DNA from: Phytophthora quininea
Taxonomy: Eukaryota; Oomycota; Peronosporomycetes; Peronosporales; Peronosporaceae
Reading direction: 5' to 3'
Assembly: GCA_011947345.1 (NCBI GenBank)
Contig: JAAVTG010000614.1
Location: 682,001-746,000, forward strand
Length of the DNA stretch: 64,000 bases
Positions 22,016-32,719 of this stretch are shown piece after piece (positions within the stretch are counted from its first letter, which is position 1; the number at the start of each line of letters is the position of its first letter). Under the pieces are notes generated by a model. The model was not told the origin of the DNA. It saw nothing but the letters and a program-made list of their open reading frames with translations, and did no database searches. The translations under genes and the position numbers were made by a program.

Positions 22016-25000
22016 AAAGTGGAAATCGACGCTGTTGACTTGTTCTTGTGGGACGCCAATCGGGCGACTCTCCCCCGTAAGTCGACATCGTCGAGAATGA
22101 GGTGCGAATCATCAACCGAAAGGTGACGAAACACCGATGATTGAACCATGTTCTCATGTAATGGTGACGCACGTTGTGCACACGAGTCATCACATTCATG
22201 AACTGTGTAAGTGACTTCAGGTAACGGAGCTGGTTCCTCTTCGAGCTCGTCCGGATCTTCCACCGAAGGTCGTGATAACGCATCAGCGACCACGTTAGCT
22301 TTGCCACGTACATGATGCAACGTGAACGTGAAGTTGGAAAAGTGAGTTAAGAAGCGAGCCATCTTCGGTGACACTCGAGGATGATGCAACATCCACGAAC
22401 ATGCAGAACTGTCTGTATAGACATCAAACGGACGTCCATGTAGATAGTGTCTCCATTTCTCTGTTGCTGTTTTGATGGCGAGCAACTCCTTCTCATGCGT
22501 AGGCCACGCACGTTCATGTTCATCAAACTTCTTGGAAAAGAAGGCGATCGGATGGTCGGCACCATCGTAGTTCTGTGACAGAACTCCACCCATGCAATAC
22601 CCAGATGCATCGGTTGTTACGACAAACGGTCGTGAGAAGTCGGGCAACTTCAACGTTGGGGCTTGTTGAAGTGCAAGCTTTAGCGCTAGAAAAGCATTTT
22701 CGTGCTCTTCATTCCATGTCCATGGTGTATCGGCTTTAGTTAGTGCTCGTAGAGGACGTGCAATCTCTGCAAAATCGCAGATAAACTTGCGATAGTACCC
22801 GGCCAGCCCCAAGAAACTCAACAGAGCTTTACGGGATGTTGGTGCTGGATACTTCGCGATTGCTTCGGTCTTGCGAGGGTCTACTTTCAGTCCTTCTTGC
22901 GATACCATGTGACCAAGGAAGGCTACTTCCGACTGTCCAAATGAACACTTTGACAAATGCGCGTACAGTCGTTCACGACGGAGAACGGAACAGACTGTGC
23001 GTAAATGCTCAACATGCTCTTCCATGCTCTTGGAAAAGATGCATATGTCATCAAGATAGACGACAACAAAATCATACTTCTCAAAGAGCGTACGCATAAG
23101 TCTTGACCAAGTTCCTGGCATTCCAGCCATACCCATAGGCGCAACGCACCATTGATAGGTTTCCTTGTGCGTACGAAACGCAGTGTATGGTCGACTAGAT
23201 TTAATCACCAACATTTGATGATACCCTTGCGCAAGATCTATCAACGTATAGATGACACATCCTACCATACGATCAAAAAGTTCTTCGATCATAGGTAATG
23301 GAATTTTTGCGATCAGGGTCAAGTTGTTGACGTATCGATAGTCAATCACCCAACGTAACGGAATTTTCGTGTTACCGCTACGGAGCCATTCAGCTCTACG
23401 TGGAAACATGCCCGTTACCGGATCCTTCTTTGGAATAGCGAAGATGTTCGAGACCCATGGAGAGTTAGACAACTCAATCCATCCTTTGCGTAAGTTTTCC
23501 TGTACGAACTCTTCGAGGGCATCTTGCTCCATTTTTGACAAGCGAAACGGTGCTCTTGAGCTTGGCTTAGCTCCTTCTTTCATGGTCAACTCGAAGTTTA
23601 CTTCTCGAGATGGAGGCAATGTATCCGGTAACTTATCCGGGAACACATCTGCAAATTCTTCCGTAACCACCTTACGGATGGGTTCAGGAATTGAATCTAT
23701 GTCAGCTACCAGCTTGACCTTGACACGAAAGACTTGTTCATAGTCTCCGTCCTTAATGTTCTGATTGAACTGAGGGCCATCCACATCCGTGAAGTGAAAC
23801 TGCTCGGGTACTTCTAGCTCTTCCGTTTGCCAGTTCACTTGCGGATTGTACTTCTGGAACCATGGTTTACCAAAGATCACATCGTGTGAGTCTGGTAGTT
23901 TCCATTCCACAAACTCCATTGAAGGAAAGAAGTATCCATCCATAGACACTGGAGCTTGAACATGTTTGACATCCTGCTTAGGAGTCATCGTTCCATCAAA
24001 GCGTGTTGCTTGCAGTTTCCGCAAAGCCAATATGGTAGTTGCTATACCGGGCTTGATCATGTTCTTACTTGCTCCCGTGTCCAATAAGATTCGGACATCT
24101 TTGCCGTTGATTCTGCCTCTTCGAATGAAAAGACTGGAAGTCGAACTAGACTTTACTGCATTAACCCGCAGGTTTTCGGACGTACTTGTTGGTTGCGATC
24201 CATGCAATACCAACTCTTTCTTTTCTGAGTGCGATTCGTGCACTTCAGGTGCTTCCACTGGTTGCGATTCGCGCACACCAGGTGCTTCCTCTGGTTGCAG
24301 TACTTGCATACCAGGTGCTTCCGTCATAGCAGTTGTCTCGACTTCGCTAACGTTGGACAAGATCGTTTCCTGTAGCATATCCATTTGCTCTTGGATGTCG
24401 GCTACGTTCATGGTTACATTCTCTAGGACAACAGTTTCCGAGTTGTCATCAGTGTGGTTCACCATGTTCATCCGAGCCTGCCCGCGACGATGCGTCTGGT
24501 TAAAACGGTTGTATCTCGGCGGGTTTCTTCTGGCTCTCTGCTGCGATCGAATAGGACAGTGGTTTGCCCTATGAGCAGCGCTTCCACACCTGAAACATAG
24601 GTTCCGGCGTATGCACTCCTCTCGCGAAGGTACATGCACATTGTCGATCTCCATCGGCTCAGCTCCATCGTTGTTTTCATCGTTTGAACGCTTACGGTCA
24701 TAGGAACGGTACTTGGATCCGTCCGAACGTTTATGACGAGGATGAGACCGATCGTAGTCCAACGCTGTAGTGACAGCTTTTGCTAGCGTCTCGCAGCGTT
24801 TGTACTGAACTTCTTCGCGTATACTGGATGATAGACCACGTAGGAAGTAACTAATTTTGTCGAGTTCTTCCATCTTTTTAACCTGTGTTACTAGGTCGCG
24901 GAACTTGCTGACATACTCAGGCAAGTCTTTGCACTGTTTCTCCTTTAGGTCGTTCATCTGCTCACGCAGGCGTTCTTGCATGTCCTCGGGTACGAACTCA

Positions 25001-25341
25001 GCTTCCAACCTCTTGAAGAAGTCGTCAACACTTAAGAATGTGCCCTTTTCAGCCATGTACCAGTGTGCGGCACCAAGCTTTAACGTTCCAGCGATGATTG
25101 CCAAGATTCTCTCCTTTATGTCGGTGTTTTTGTACGAGATAGCCTTTGCCTGGAAGTATTGATCGATATTCTGCTTGTACAGTTCAAATGACTCATCCAG
25201 AGTGCCTTTGTACGTGGGCAGCTTCATGCCTTCGAGTTTAAGCTCCGAGATTTGTTTCATCTCAGTGAACTGCTTAATAAGCTCGTTCTGCTTCTCTATC
25301 GAGGCGAGCATCGTCTGCATTAACTGTGCAGGGTCTGCCAT
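22012..25341 (-). CDS. Gypsy gag-pol: gag, protease, reverse transcriptase, RNase H
   Basis: A 1,109-codon ORF starting at an ATG. The gag region is followed by a CCHC knuckle (CFRCGSAAHRANHC) near residue 247; the aspartic protease (LLDTGASKNM) is near 417, the reverse transcriptase active site (YLDDICIF) near 760, and RNase H (VTTDASGYCMGG) near 910. Gag and pol are in one frame. The ORF ends at 22012, about 20 codons after a G5 run where the integrase frame takes over. Codons upstream of that run are well conserved in character, so the break is recent or artefactual. Confidence 0.93.
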   Translation of the reverse strand: MADPAQLMQTMLASIEKQNELIKQFTEMKQISELKLEGMKLPTYKGTLDESFELYKQNIDQYFQAKAISYKNTDIKERILAIIAGTLKLGAAHWYMAEKGTFLSVDDFFKRLEAEFVPEDMQERLREQMNDLKEKQCKDLPEYVSKFRDLVTQVKKMEELDKISYFLRGLSSSIREEVQYKRCETLAKAVTTALDYDRSHPRHKRSDGSKYRSYDRKRSNDENNDGAEPMEIDNVHVPSREECIRRNLCFRCGSAAHRANHCPIRSQQRARRNPPRYNRFNQTHRRGQARMNMVNHTDDNSETVVLENVTMNVADIQEQMDMLQETILSNVSEVETTAMTEAPGMQVLQPEEAPGVRESQPVEAPEVHESHSEKKELVLHGSQPTSTSENLRVNAVKSSSTSSLFIRRGRINGKDVRILLDTGASKNMIKPGIATTILALRKLQATRFDGTMTPKQDVKHVQAPVSMDGYFFPSMEFVEWKLPDSHDVIFGKPWFQKYNPQVNWQTEELEVPEQFHFTDVDGPQFNQNIKDGDYEQVFRVKVKLVADIDSIPEPIRKVVTEEFADVFPDKLPDTLPPSREVNFELTMKEGAKPSSRAPFRLSKMEQDALEEFVQENLRKGWIELSNSPWVSNIFAIPKKDPVTGMFPRRAEWLRSGNTKIPLRWVIDYRYVNNLTLIAKIPLPMIEELFDRMVGCVIYTLIDLAQGYHQMLVIKSSRPYTAFRTHKETYQWCVAPMGMAGMPGTWSRLMRTLFEKYDFVVVYLDDICIFSKSMEEHVEHLRTVCSVLRRERLYAHLSKCSFGQSEVAFLGHMVSQEGLKVDPRKTEAIAKYPAPTSRKALLSFLGLAGYYRKFICDFAEIARPLRALTKADTPWTWNEEHENAFLALKLALQQAPTLKLPDFSRPFVVTTDASGYCMGGVLSQNYDGADHPIAFFSKKFDEHERAWPTHEKELLAIKTATEKWRHYLHGRPFDVYTDSSACSWMLHHPRVSPKMARFLTHFSNFTFTLHHVRGKANVVADALSRPSVEDPDELEEEPAPLPEVTYTVHECDDSCAQRASPLHENMVQSSVFRHLSVDDSHLILDDVDLRGRVARLASHKNKSTASISTL

Positions 25342-25397
25342 ACTTGATACTTGTAGAATCGATCAACTTCGAAAGGTACGTGGAGTAAAGTGATGGA

Positions 25398-25865
25398 TTA
25401 CGACAGAAACCTGTTACAAGGAATAGCTATGCTAACCCTAAGGTTTCGAGGTGGTCTTAGCCTTTTTGACTTAGCTGGAGAGCTCTCGGCGTCCTTGTGA
25501 TGACGCTTGTGCTGCTTTCGGGTCGGATCTCCGCGCTTCGTGTACGGGTGCTCGTCCGGTTCGATTTCTCGAAGCACGCGCTGAATTCCCAGCGAGACGA
25601 GACGGTTCGCGCGAAACAGCTGTGCCTGAGTGTTGACTAACAGCTCAGCAATACGACGCTTTTCGGAGGAACGCTCACTTTCGTGCGTTTTTACGTGCTT
25701 GAGCAGAGCCTTCAGAATCCGGTCCGATTTGGCGATCGACTTGTAGAGGTCCTTGCGTGCCTTGTCTGCGAGGAACGGATCGTCCACCGAAAGACGTAGA
25801 AACGAGCCGACAAGCTTCGGGTCCTTGTCACTAGCGTGGACAACGGATGGCTTAGCTCGTGTCAT
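25398..25865 (-). CDS. Small extra ORF in gypsy leader, before gag
   Basis: 155 codons from an ATG, between the leader and gag, separate from gag (57 bases apart). The product is basic, with a likely helical middle (ARKDLYKSIAKSDRILKALL) and a Lys/Arg/His-rich C-terminus (KHKRHHKD-like, PAKSKRLRPP). I recognise no family. An accessory protein is possible because extra ORFs next to gag are known in some plant gypsy lineages. It could also be a chance frame. Confidence 0.5.
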   Translation of the reverse strand: MTRAKPSVVHASDKDPKLVGSFLRLSVDDPFLADKARKDLYKSIAKSDRILKALLKHVKTHESERSSEKRRIAELLVNTQAQLFRANRLVSLGIQRVLREIEPDEHPYTKRGDPTRKQHKRHHKDAESSPAKSKRLRPPRNLRVSIAIPCNRFLS

Positions 25866-26245
25866 AACCTAGCCCAATTGGGCCAAAACAACGAGACTTT
25901 TAGAGGTTGCTGGGCAAGTAAACCAAGAGCGTGCCTGACTTACCGGTTAGCCTAAGAATTATGTCCAAAATCGAACACTTAGGGTAAATAACGGGGCAGG
26001 TGTTGAAGAACGGTAATTACACTTATAGCCTAGCACAAATAGCCGTGGCGGAGCACTCTAGAGTACCACAAAGCCCACCAGCCAGATTTGCGCCAATCAG
26101 CGTGCGGCGACCAGAAACCAAAATTACGGTTCTAGCCACGCGGATGGGGGCAGTTACCCAATCAGGGAGCAACACTTCAGCCCTCACACCCAAAACTCCC
26201 GTAGATCTGCGGCGGACAGCGACGACCGAGATGGACAGCGACGAC
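25866..26245 (-). other. Gypsy leader, non-coding
   Basis: Untranslated leader between the primer-binding site and the small ORF. No further gene is seen. Confidence 0.6.
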
Positions 26246-26263
26246 CGCTCCCCCGTGCTACCA
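26246..26263 (-). promoter_or_regulatory. Primer-binding site of gypsy element
   Basis: On the minus strand TGGTAGCACGGGGGAGCGG starts two bases after the 5' LTR. TGGTAGCA fits the 3' end of an initiator tRNA-Met (…TGCTACCA); the rest cannot be checked without the host tRNA sequence. Confidence 0.55.
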
Positions 26264-26265
26264 GA

Positions 26266-26659
26266 TGTCGGGACGCGCGGCGGCGGTGGCGAGGTAAGCG
26301 TTGGTGTGGATACTGTGGAGGGACGACGTAAATTGGAAACTGAACTATGTTTGTGATGTTCTCTTTGCTAGCTACGACATGCATGCCATGGAGGCGCTTC
26401 TTGGGCTTCTCCATGGTGGGTAAGTTTCTTTTTCTTTGCCTATACTAAACCTAAATATAAAACGTTTCTTTTTCCTTTGTTTTCCTAAGAGTTGCCGATG
26501 AGTGCTCGGCACTCAAGTGGCGAGTGCCTGCCGTGCGCTCCTGGCCTCACAAGGCAGGCTGGCGCACGGCGGCCGTGGCACTTGGCCGCTGGCGTGCAGG
26601 TCAGCACGCCAGGAAGAAGTTGGCCCGGGCGTGCTGACCTGCACGCACCCGGCCTGACA
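26266..26659 (-). repeat. 5' LTR of gypsy element
   Basis: 394 bp, one base longer than the 3' LTR (an extra T in a T-run). Ends TG...CA. Confidence 0.95.
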
Positions 26660-26664
26660 AAATC
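26660..26664. repeat. Target-site duplication AAATC, right copy
   Basis: Second copy of the five-base target, directly after the element end CCTGACA. Confidence 0.93.
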
Positions 26665-27014
26665 GGGGAATGGCCAGTCGACTCAACTGGGGAGATCGGA
26701 GCTACACGGGTGGAAGGAGGTCTGCAGAGATGACTGTGGACGATCGGGTGATCGCGGCCTCGACAGCAAAGGGTCAGTATCCCGGGCCATCCTGCCACGC
26801 ACGAAATGGTTCGCCCGCCAGCACGGTGGCAAGGTCACTCGCCAACACTCATCCGACAAAAGCCTTCAAGACCCGCGGGCGATTTGACCGCCCAAACTCA
26901 CTTCAAGCGGGGTGACCGCCGTCGTCACGGACGCCGATAACGCGTGAGACGGGTGCAACGCCGCTTGTCACGGCAAGATCACCAATCCAGACTCGGCCCG
27001 CGCGCGACTCGACT
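26665..27014. other. Displaced FBT3 upstream region
   Basis: Outer end of the right arm, the mirror of 12635-12990. It was originally the 5' flank of FBT3 and is now 6.6 kb from its coding sequence. No gene is seen. Confidence 0.75.
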
Positions 27015-27838
27015 GTGGTCATGAACAGCTGTTCGCATGAAGGAATATTATTTTAATACATCTTTTCACTTGGTTTTTAACAACGATTGCCCATTTTTCG
27101 TAGTAAAACTATTTTTTCCGAAATAGATATGAGGCATGGTCAATCTGTGTCAATAGGTCGTGTGATGGTATAGATACATAGTGGACTGGGTTGTGCTGCG
27201 GAACTAGCATCCATTCGACCTATATTAGATAGTACGTAGGAGGTGGCAGATTCAGAGTTTTGAAAAATTGTCGGTATGTCTCTAAGTGTTTTGTTAGAAT
27301 GATGGCACCTTAGCCAAAACTAGTTATACACATCCAATCACAGGGCTTTCGATACTCCCTAGACGTTTGTGTTAAGGTATCTATTCAAGTGTAGCACTCT
27401 TAGATGCTCCGCTAAAAGCAGCTTCCTGAAGAGAAAATCAGAATGACCAACTATGCAGTCGTTTTTGACTTGTTATATCTTCAGGAACTATCATTTTTTG
27501 CTTAGAGAACTAGATACGCCGTAGATAGCCCAGGAACAAAGACGCTACATGAAAATAATTCCAATCAAACGAAATTTTTATTTTGCCTATGGAAAAGTCG
27601 AAGCCATTTTGCTCGGAATGCCATGTTTGACCTACGATAATTCAACAACGAAAACACATCCGACCATGCCACTGCCACCATTTCTCTTAGAAAAACGTCA
27701 ATTTAATAGCATAAAAATATTGTGAGGTAATTTACAAAACTGGAGATTTCAGTTTTCGGACTACCCCGAAAAATGCCGTTTTCGGTCTGGTTGAGTCAGG
27801 CAATTCTTGTTAAACTGGAAAAATGGTGACACAGCTGG
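27015..27838. other. A/T-richer intergenic stretch
   Basis: No credible ORF, RNA gene or repeat structure is visible. It lies between the inverted repeat and a copia remnant. Confidence 0.5.
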
Positions 27839-27989
27839 TGTTACAAACAAGCCATACTGCATCACTTCCCTAAGTACGAGTGCGTACTAAGTACGATCAC
27901 TTCTGTTCCAGTAGTCCTCTAAGCTGTAATCTATCACTTCTGCTTTTGCCAAGTTCTTCTTACTACCAAGCTTCCCTTCATTCTTTAGA
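27839..27989 (+). repeat. LTR-like sequence of copia remnant, forward
   Basis: It begins TGTTACAAACAAGCC and is nearly 90% identical by eye to the reverse complement of 32572-32719. Position and orientation fit a 5' LTR, whole or partial, of the copia remnant that follows. Confidence 0.6.
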
Positions 27990-30347
27990 GGTTGTGAGCA
28001 CCACGCAAGCCTCCCAAGCCGACGACCGCGATTTTCCGCGCCTTAACGGCCGAAACTTCGCGATCTGGAGGACTCGCATCACCGCCGCACTCGATGGCAA
28101 AGGCCTGCTGGGTTTCGTTGAGCACCCCAACTAGACGAGGGACTCCGAGCCTGACTTCAGCGCCGACGATGACCTCGATCCAAACGTCATCAAGAAGATG
28201 CTGGACGGCATCGGCGCTACCGCCGAAGAGTCCCCCGACGAGTCGTCTTCCGCTAGATCATCGGACTCCGAGTCAGCCACAAATGAAGACCACGACGTCG
28301 ATATGGAGCCAAAATCGCTCTACGATCCAGTCGCTGCTCAAAAGCAGGATAAACTGAAGCGATCCGAGAAGCTGACAGCCATGAGCTCTAAGCTGAGCTC
28401 GAGACAGCAACGCCAACTAGAGGCGAAAGCTAGGGCCTTCATGATCAAGACCATCCACGGTCACCTCGTTCTCATGGTCAAGGGTAAAACTACCGCGCTT
28501 GAGATATTCCAGACGCTGTGTAGCAAGTATGGAGGCTCTGCCGCTCATGGCGATGGGCACTATATCCAAGGCAGGGTGATGGATACCAAATATCAAGAAG
28601 GCTCCAGCTTCTCGGCATTTATCTATGAACTCGAAGAGGCTATGAAGAACTCAGCCGCCGCCATTGAAGGCCCTATCACCGACATTCAAAAGTCGAGTTA
28701 TCTACACCACACGCTCCTGCATCGTGGAAAGCTGACCTGTCCATCTGGCTGGCTGGACACAAGAGCTTTCCTATGAGGAACTCAAATGACTTGCCGAGAA
28801 CAAGATTTCTAATGAGCAAGCCCGACTCCGCTATGCCAACAAACATGACACCCCGGAATCTTGGGAAACCGGCGCTGAAACAGCTCTTAAAGTTAAAACT
28901 TCTGTGGCCACGACGAAGGAGACGGCCCTCGTACCGATGATGAAATGCACGTACTGTGGCCGGGACAATCACGATACCAGTGGTTGCTATATCCTCCAAC
29001 GCCATCTACACAATGGCCAAATCAGTGAAGGCACTGTCCTCCCGGCCAACTTCAAAATCAAACCTCCCAAGCCCAGCCATCGTCAACACCCTTGCCGAGG
29101 GGATACACGTGGCAACTATTCCCGGCCTAACCAAAAGGGACTGACCACCATGGAAATTCACACCACAAGAGCTCAAATCAAGTCGTCACAACAACGGTCG
29201 TGACAAACGCCGTGACAGCAATAACTGAGACAATACCAAGTCTCGTGGCACACCCAATAAGTTCCGTGGTCGCCGCAACAATGGCAGCAACGATGACGAC
29301 CATGAGTATGGCATTATCACCGTCACTTCTCCGGATTTGAGTCCTGGTATCAAGGCTGTCAGCCTCAAAGCCTTGGAAGACTAACATAACCCCGTCTGGA
29401 CGGTTGGCTGCACGCGCCACGTTACCTGGAACTCACAGTGGTTCGTGAAAATCACTCCTACCTCTGGCAAGACAATTACTGTCGGAGGAAATCACTAAGT
29501 CCCAATTTAGGGGAGCGGCGATGTGGAGTTGAAGATCCTAGACACCAAGGGCAAGGAGCGATCAATCACTCTCAACGACGTGCTGTATGCAACTGAACTG
29601 AAGTTCAATCTACTATCGGTTCGCCAGGCTGTTGATAATGACTTTAAGATCAACTTCCCCACTTCAAAGAAGTGTTTCTTTCTTTTCGCTCACCGCGTGA
29701 AGTTTGAGGCCAAAACTGGAGATGGCTCGCACCTCACTTCCTCACGTTCATCGATGATTGCTCTCGCTACATGTTCATCTACATTTTAAGCGCAAGTCTG
29801 ATCTATATATGACTGCTATGAAAATTCAGAAAAACGGCACGGAATATGTTCCGTGCTGACATTAGCACCCTGGAATACCAATCCATCCTCCATGACGTCG
29901 AAGTCCAAAACCTTCAGAGTGACAATGCTCGTGAGTACGAAAAACTGGGGAAACTCATCTTCCAAAATTATAGCATACACACTCAATTCACTAACGCATA
30001 TCCGCCACAACAAAATGGAGTAGCAGAGAGGCGTATGCGTACACTCCTTAAGCGCACCCGCGCTTTCCTTATTGACGGGAATCTACCGAAGGTACTATGG
30101 GGGAGGGGGGCATTGTATTTTGTGAAACTGAATTCCCTACATTGGAGGTTTTGGATCCTAAGAGCTCATCGAGTATTATCAGCGACACGGACGATGTTTT
30201 GAACACCTCATCACTGGTATCTCCTTCATCCCCGCCCCTCCCTACAATCCACCCCGGTCACCCTTTCCTTCCGACACTGGCGGAGATATTGAATAAACAT
30301 GCCAAGGCTCTCACTGTATTGATTGAGTCTATGCCTACAAAAAGGCT

Positions 30348-30364
30348 AAATATATATATATATA
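30348..30364. repeat. Short (TA)n microsatellite
   Basis: A run of alternating T and A inside the dead copia element. Confidence 0.7.
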
Positions 30365-31130
30365 CACACCAGTCGATGAAGAATCCCACGCGATACTGAA
30401 TGATCCACTCGATATTGAGGATCGAAAAGCTCACAAGGAGCTGGTGTACACTCTTCTTGCCACTTGGCACATATCGGAACCCAAAACGTACAAAGAGGCG
30501 ATGCGTCTACAAGAAGCTCTTCAATGGAAATACGCACTCGCTCCCAGTACAAGTCCTTAATGGATAATAAGACATGGATCCTTACAGCATTACTGAAAGG
30601 CCGGCGTGCACTTCAAAGCCGTTGGGTATTTGTCATCAAGTACAAGGCCAACGGCGACATCGATTGTTTTAAAGCACGATTAGTCATTAAAGGCTTCCTC
30701 GAAAATATGGGATTGACTACGATGAAATATTCTCCCCTGTCATCCGCATGGAGGTACTTCGCTTACTTCTTGCTATTGCAGCTCTACTCGACATGGAAAT
30801 CCACCAAATGGACGTCAAATCTGCTTTTCTTGATGACTTTCTCGATGAAGAGATCTACATGGCGCAGCCAGAAGGATTCATCGTTTTTGGCAAAGAACGC
30901 CTCGTGTGAAAGCTACTTAAAAGCCTCTACGTCCTCAAACAAGCTCCACGAATTTGGTACCTTACCCTGAGAGCATTCCGCATCAGTCTGGGCTTTAACA
31001 TACTCATTAAGGACCAATGTGTCTTCATGAAGACTATTGACGACACACCTTGTTATGTTTTGGTCTATGTCGATGACACTCCTCATCATCGCACCCACTC
31101 TTGTCACGATCAACAGCAAAAACCTTTGTA

Positions 31131-31648
31131 ATTCCGTTTTACAAGCAAACTGGACGATTTGAAGCCGTGGTTTTCCTCCGTGTTGTTGCAAGCCAAGTTG
31201 CTGTCATTTACAAGAACACAAATGGTGCAGACAGGATCCCCCACCACTACCACCAAAAATTCATGTCCGACCGGAAATACTCAAACCACTCACACACAGT
31301 CCACGAATGGATTGCACGTTTCAGTTATATGTAATTGATACATCCACACAAACACGCCAAAGAGCCCACACAACATTCACGTACAATACGCCAGAATCTG
31401 TACAGACACTCCATACCTGAAGGCCTAACGGGTCATGCGCCCAAGTAGACAACACGTGTTTGTTGTTTTCCTGAGAAAATATAGACTGGTGTTTACATAT
31501 GGGTTAGCCCTTAGAAAGGGGCCGCTTGCAGGGGCTACAGGCACCACAATGCCTGAGTAGGAAAAGGGAATTTTTCAGATGCGGCTGTAGTAAGAGCGTA
31601 ATTGCCAGGTCTTTAACCGGATTTCGTGCTCAGACCAGTATGGAGTTG
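31131..31648. other. Unassigned stretch between two copia remnants
   Basis: No gene is recognised. It lies between the ends of two oppositely oriented copia fragments and is probably degraded transposon sequence. Confidence 0.4.
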
Positions 31649-32719
31649 CTACAGCCCCAAATGACTGGAGAACGTTTCGCCTACCGAGAGACATAGAAGG
31701 GTAGGTTGATATTGTTGGCGCTGAAATTGCTCTAGGTTTTGCGACCCGCCCAGTGTGATGCCATAGCTGCGAGTGCCGCTTAGATACTTTAGGTCTCTCT
31801 TAACCGCATTCCAGTGTTGTTTGCCTGGATTAGCTAAAAATTGGCTCACTTCTCGTAGGAAGTAAGCTAGATCTGGCCTGGTTCCCACCATCAAGAACAT
31901 GAACCTACCTACTGCCTCTCTGTACGGGATCGCCTTCATCTCATCCTCTTCTGTTATGGTTTTAGGGTGCATATCGAGAGTCAATTTGACACTTCGATCG
32001 GTGGGTGTTGTCACCGGGTGTGAATGGAGGTGAGAGAAGCGGTCCAGCACCGTGATAGCGTATTTTTCTTGGTGAAGGAAGAGTGACCGATTATTTCGGT
32101 CTCGTACAATTGACCAGCCAAGAATGAACTGAGCCTCTTCTAGGTCAGACATTTGAAAGCGCTGTTTAAGCGCTTCCTTGAAAAGAGCGTATGTTCTTCT
32201 CTTCTGCAGATTGTTATGTGTGTGTTTTTTTTTGGTCGGCAAATGAAACACAAAGCGGCCGCATAGGACGGACAGACGATGGAGCAAAGTGGTCACAAAT
32301 GCCAGTTTAAGATCAACTTAATCCTGCACTTGTGGATGTTTTGAAAGTCCATCACGGGCATATTGCACTTCAATTCGATCACCTGCGTAAGAGATGGAAC
32401 GTAAAAACTCTAAATCTGCGGCTGTAAACATAGCAGTAGAATGTTGTTGTTAAAGGCATAACTAAGCTCCTTTTCATATTGAATCACTACTAGTGAACAC
32501 GAGTTTTCGTATACGTTATTAGGTGGTCAGAGTAGACACTAGGTATTCGGCACTTTCTAGGCTTCACTAGGTCTAAAGAATGAAGGTAAGCTTGGTAGTA
32601 AGAACTTGACAATGCAGAAGTGATAGAATTCAGCTTAGAGGACTACTGGAACAAAAGTGATCGTACCTAGTACGCACTCGTACCTTAGGGAAGTGATGCA
32701 GCATGGCGTGTTTGTTACA
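31649..32719 (-). mobile_element. Second, oppositely oriented copia remnant
   Basis: On the minus strand an open reading (32200-31649) encodes the C-terminal part of copia pol: RFQMSDLEEAQFILGW, YAITVLDRFSHLHSHPV and RPDLAYFLREVSQFLANPGKQ are typical of the reverse transcriptase to RNase H link. Upstream, 32719-32572 is an LTR-like sequence. Gag, integrase and most of reverse transcriptase are missing, so this is a deletion derivative. Confidence 0.75.
32572..32719 (-). repeat. LTR-like sequence, inverted
   Basis: Reverse-complement partner of 27839-27989; similarity stops sharply after TTCATTCTTTAGA in both. Confidence 0.6.

Larger units (their letters stand above)
20081..26659 (-). mobile_element. 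Complete Ty3/gypsy LTR retrotransposon, 6,579 bp
   Basis: Structure on the minus strand: 5' LTR 26659-26266, primer-binding site, leader with a small extra ORF, gag-pol, polypurine tract, 3' LTR 20473-20081. The ends are TG...CA and the flanks carry the AAATC duplication. The LTRs differ by about one base in 393, so insertion is recent. The order protease, reverse transcriptase, RNase H, integrase and a C-terminal chromodomain-like segment places it among chromovirus-like gypsy elements. It is nearly intact, with one frame break between RNase H and integrase, so it may be recently or still mobile if that break is a sequencing error. Confidence 0.95.
17151..27014 (-). repeat. Right arm of 3.28-kb inverted repeat, split by gypsy element
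   Basis: The arm begins GTACTCCGTGC at 17151 and ends CGCGCGACTCGACT at 27014. It is interrupted at 20081-26659 by a complete LTR element plus one extra copy of the target AAATC. Removing these rejoins GGTGGAAATC to GGGGAATGG exactly as in the left arm near 12982-12995. The outer piece (26660-27014) carries what was the FBT3 upstream region. Confidence 0.9.
27839..31130 (+). mobile_element. Degenerate Ty1/copia retrotransposon
   Basis: Copia gene order can still be read in broken frames. Gag starts FPRLNGRNFAIWR (28040), with a UBN2-type region (GKTTALEIFQTLCSKYGG, 28490) and a CCHC knuckle CTYCGRDNHDTSGC (28948). Further on are pre-integrase LNDVLYATELKFNLLSV (29570), integrase YPPQQNGVAERRMRTLL (30000), and reverse transcriptase with SRWVFVIKYKANGDIDCFKARLV (30620), MDVKSAFL and a surviving YVDD box (31065). 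Many stops, shifts and deletions show it is dead. It breaks off after the reverse transcriptase core. Confidence 0.85.
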
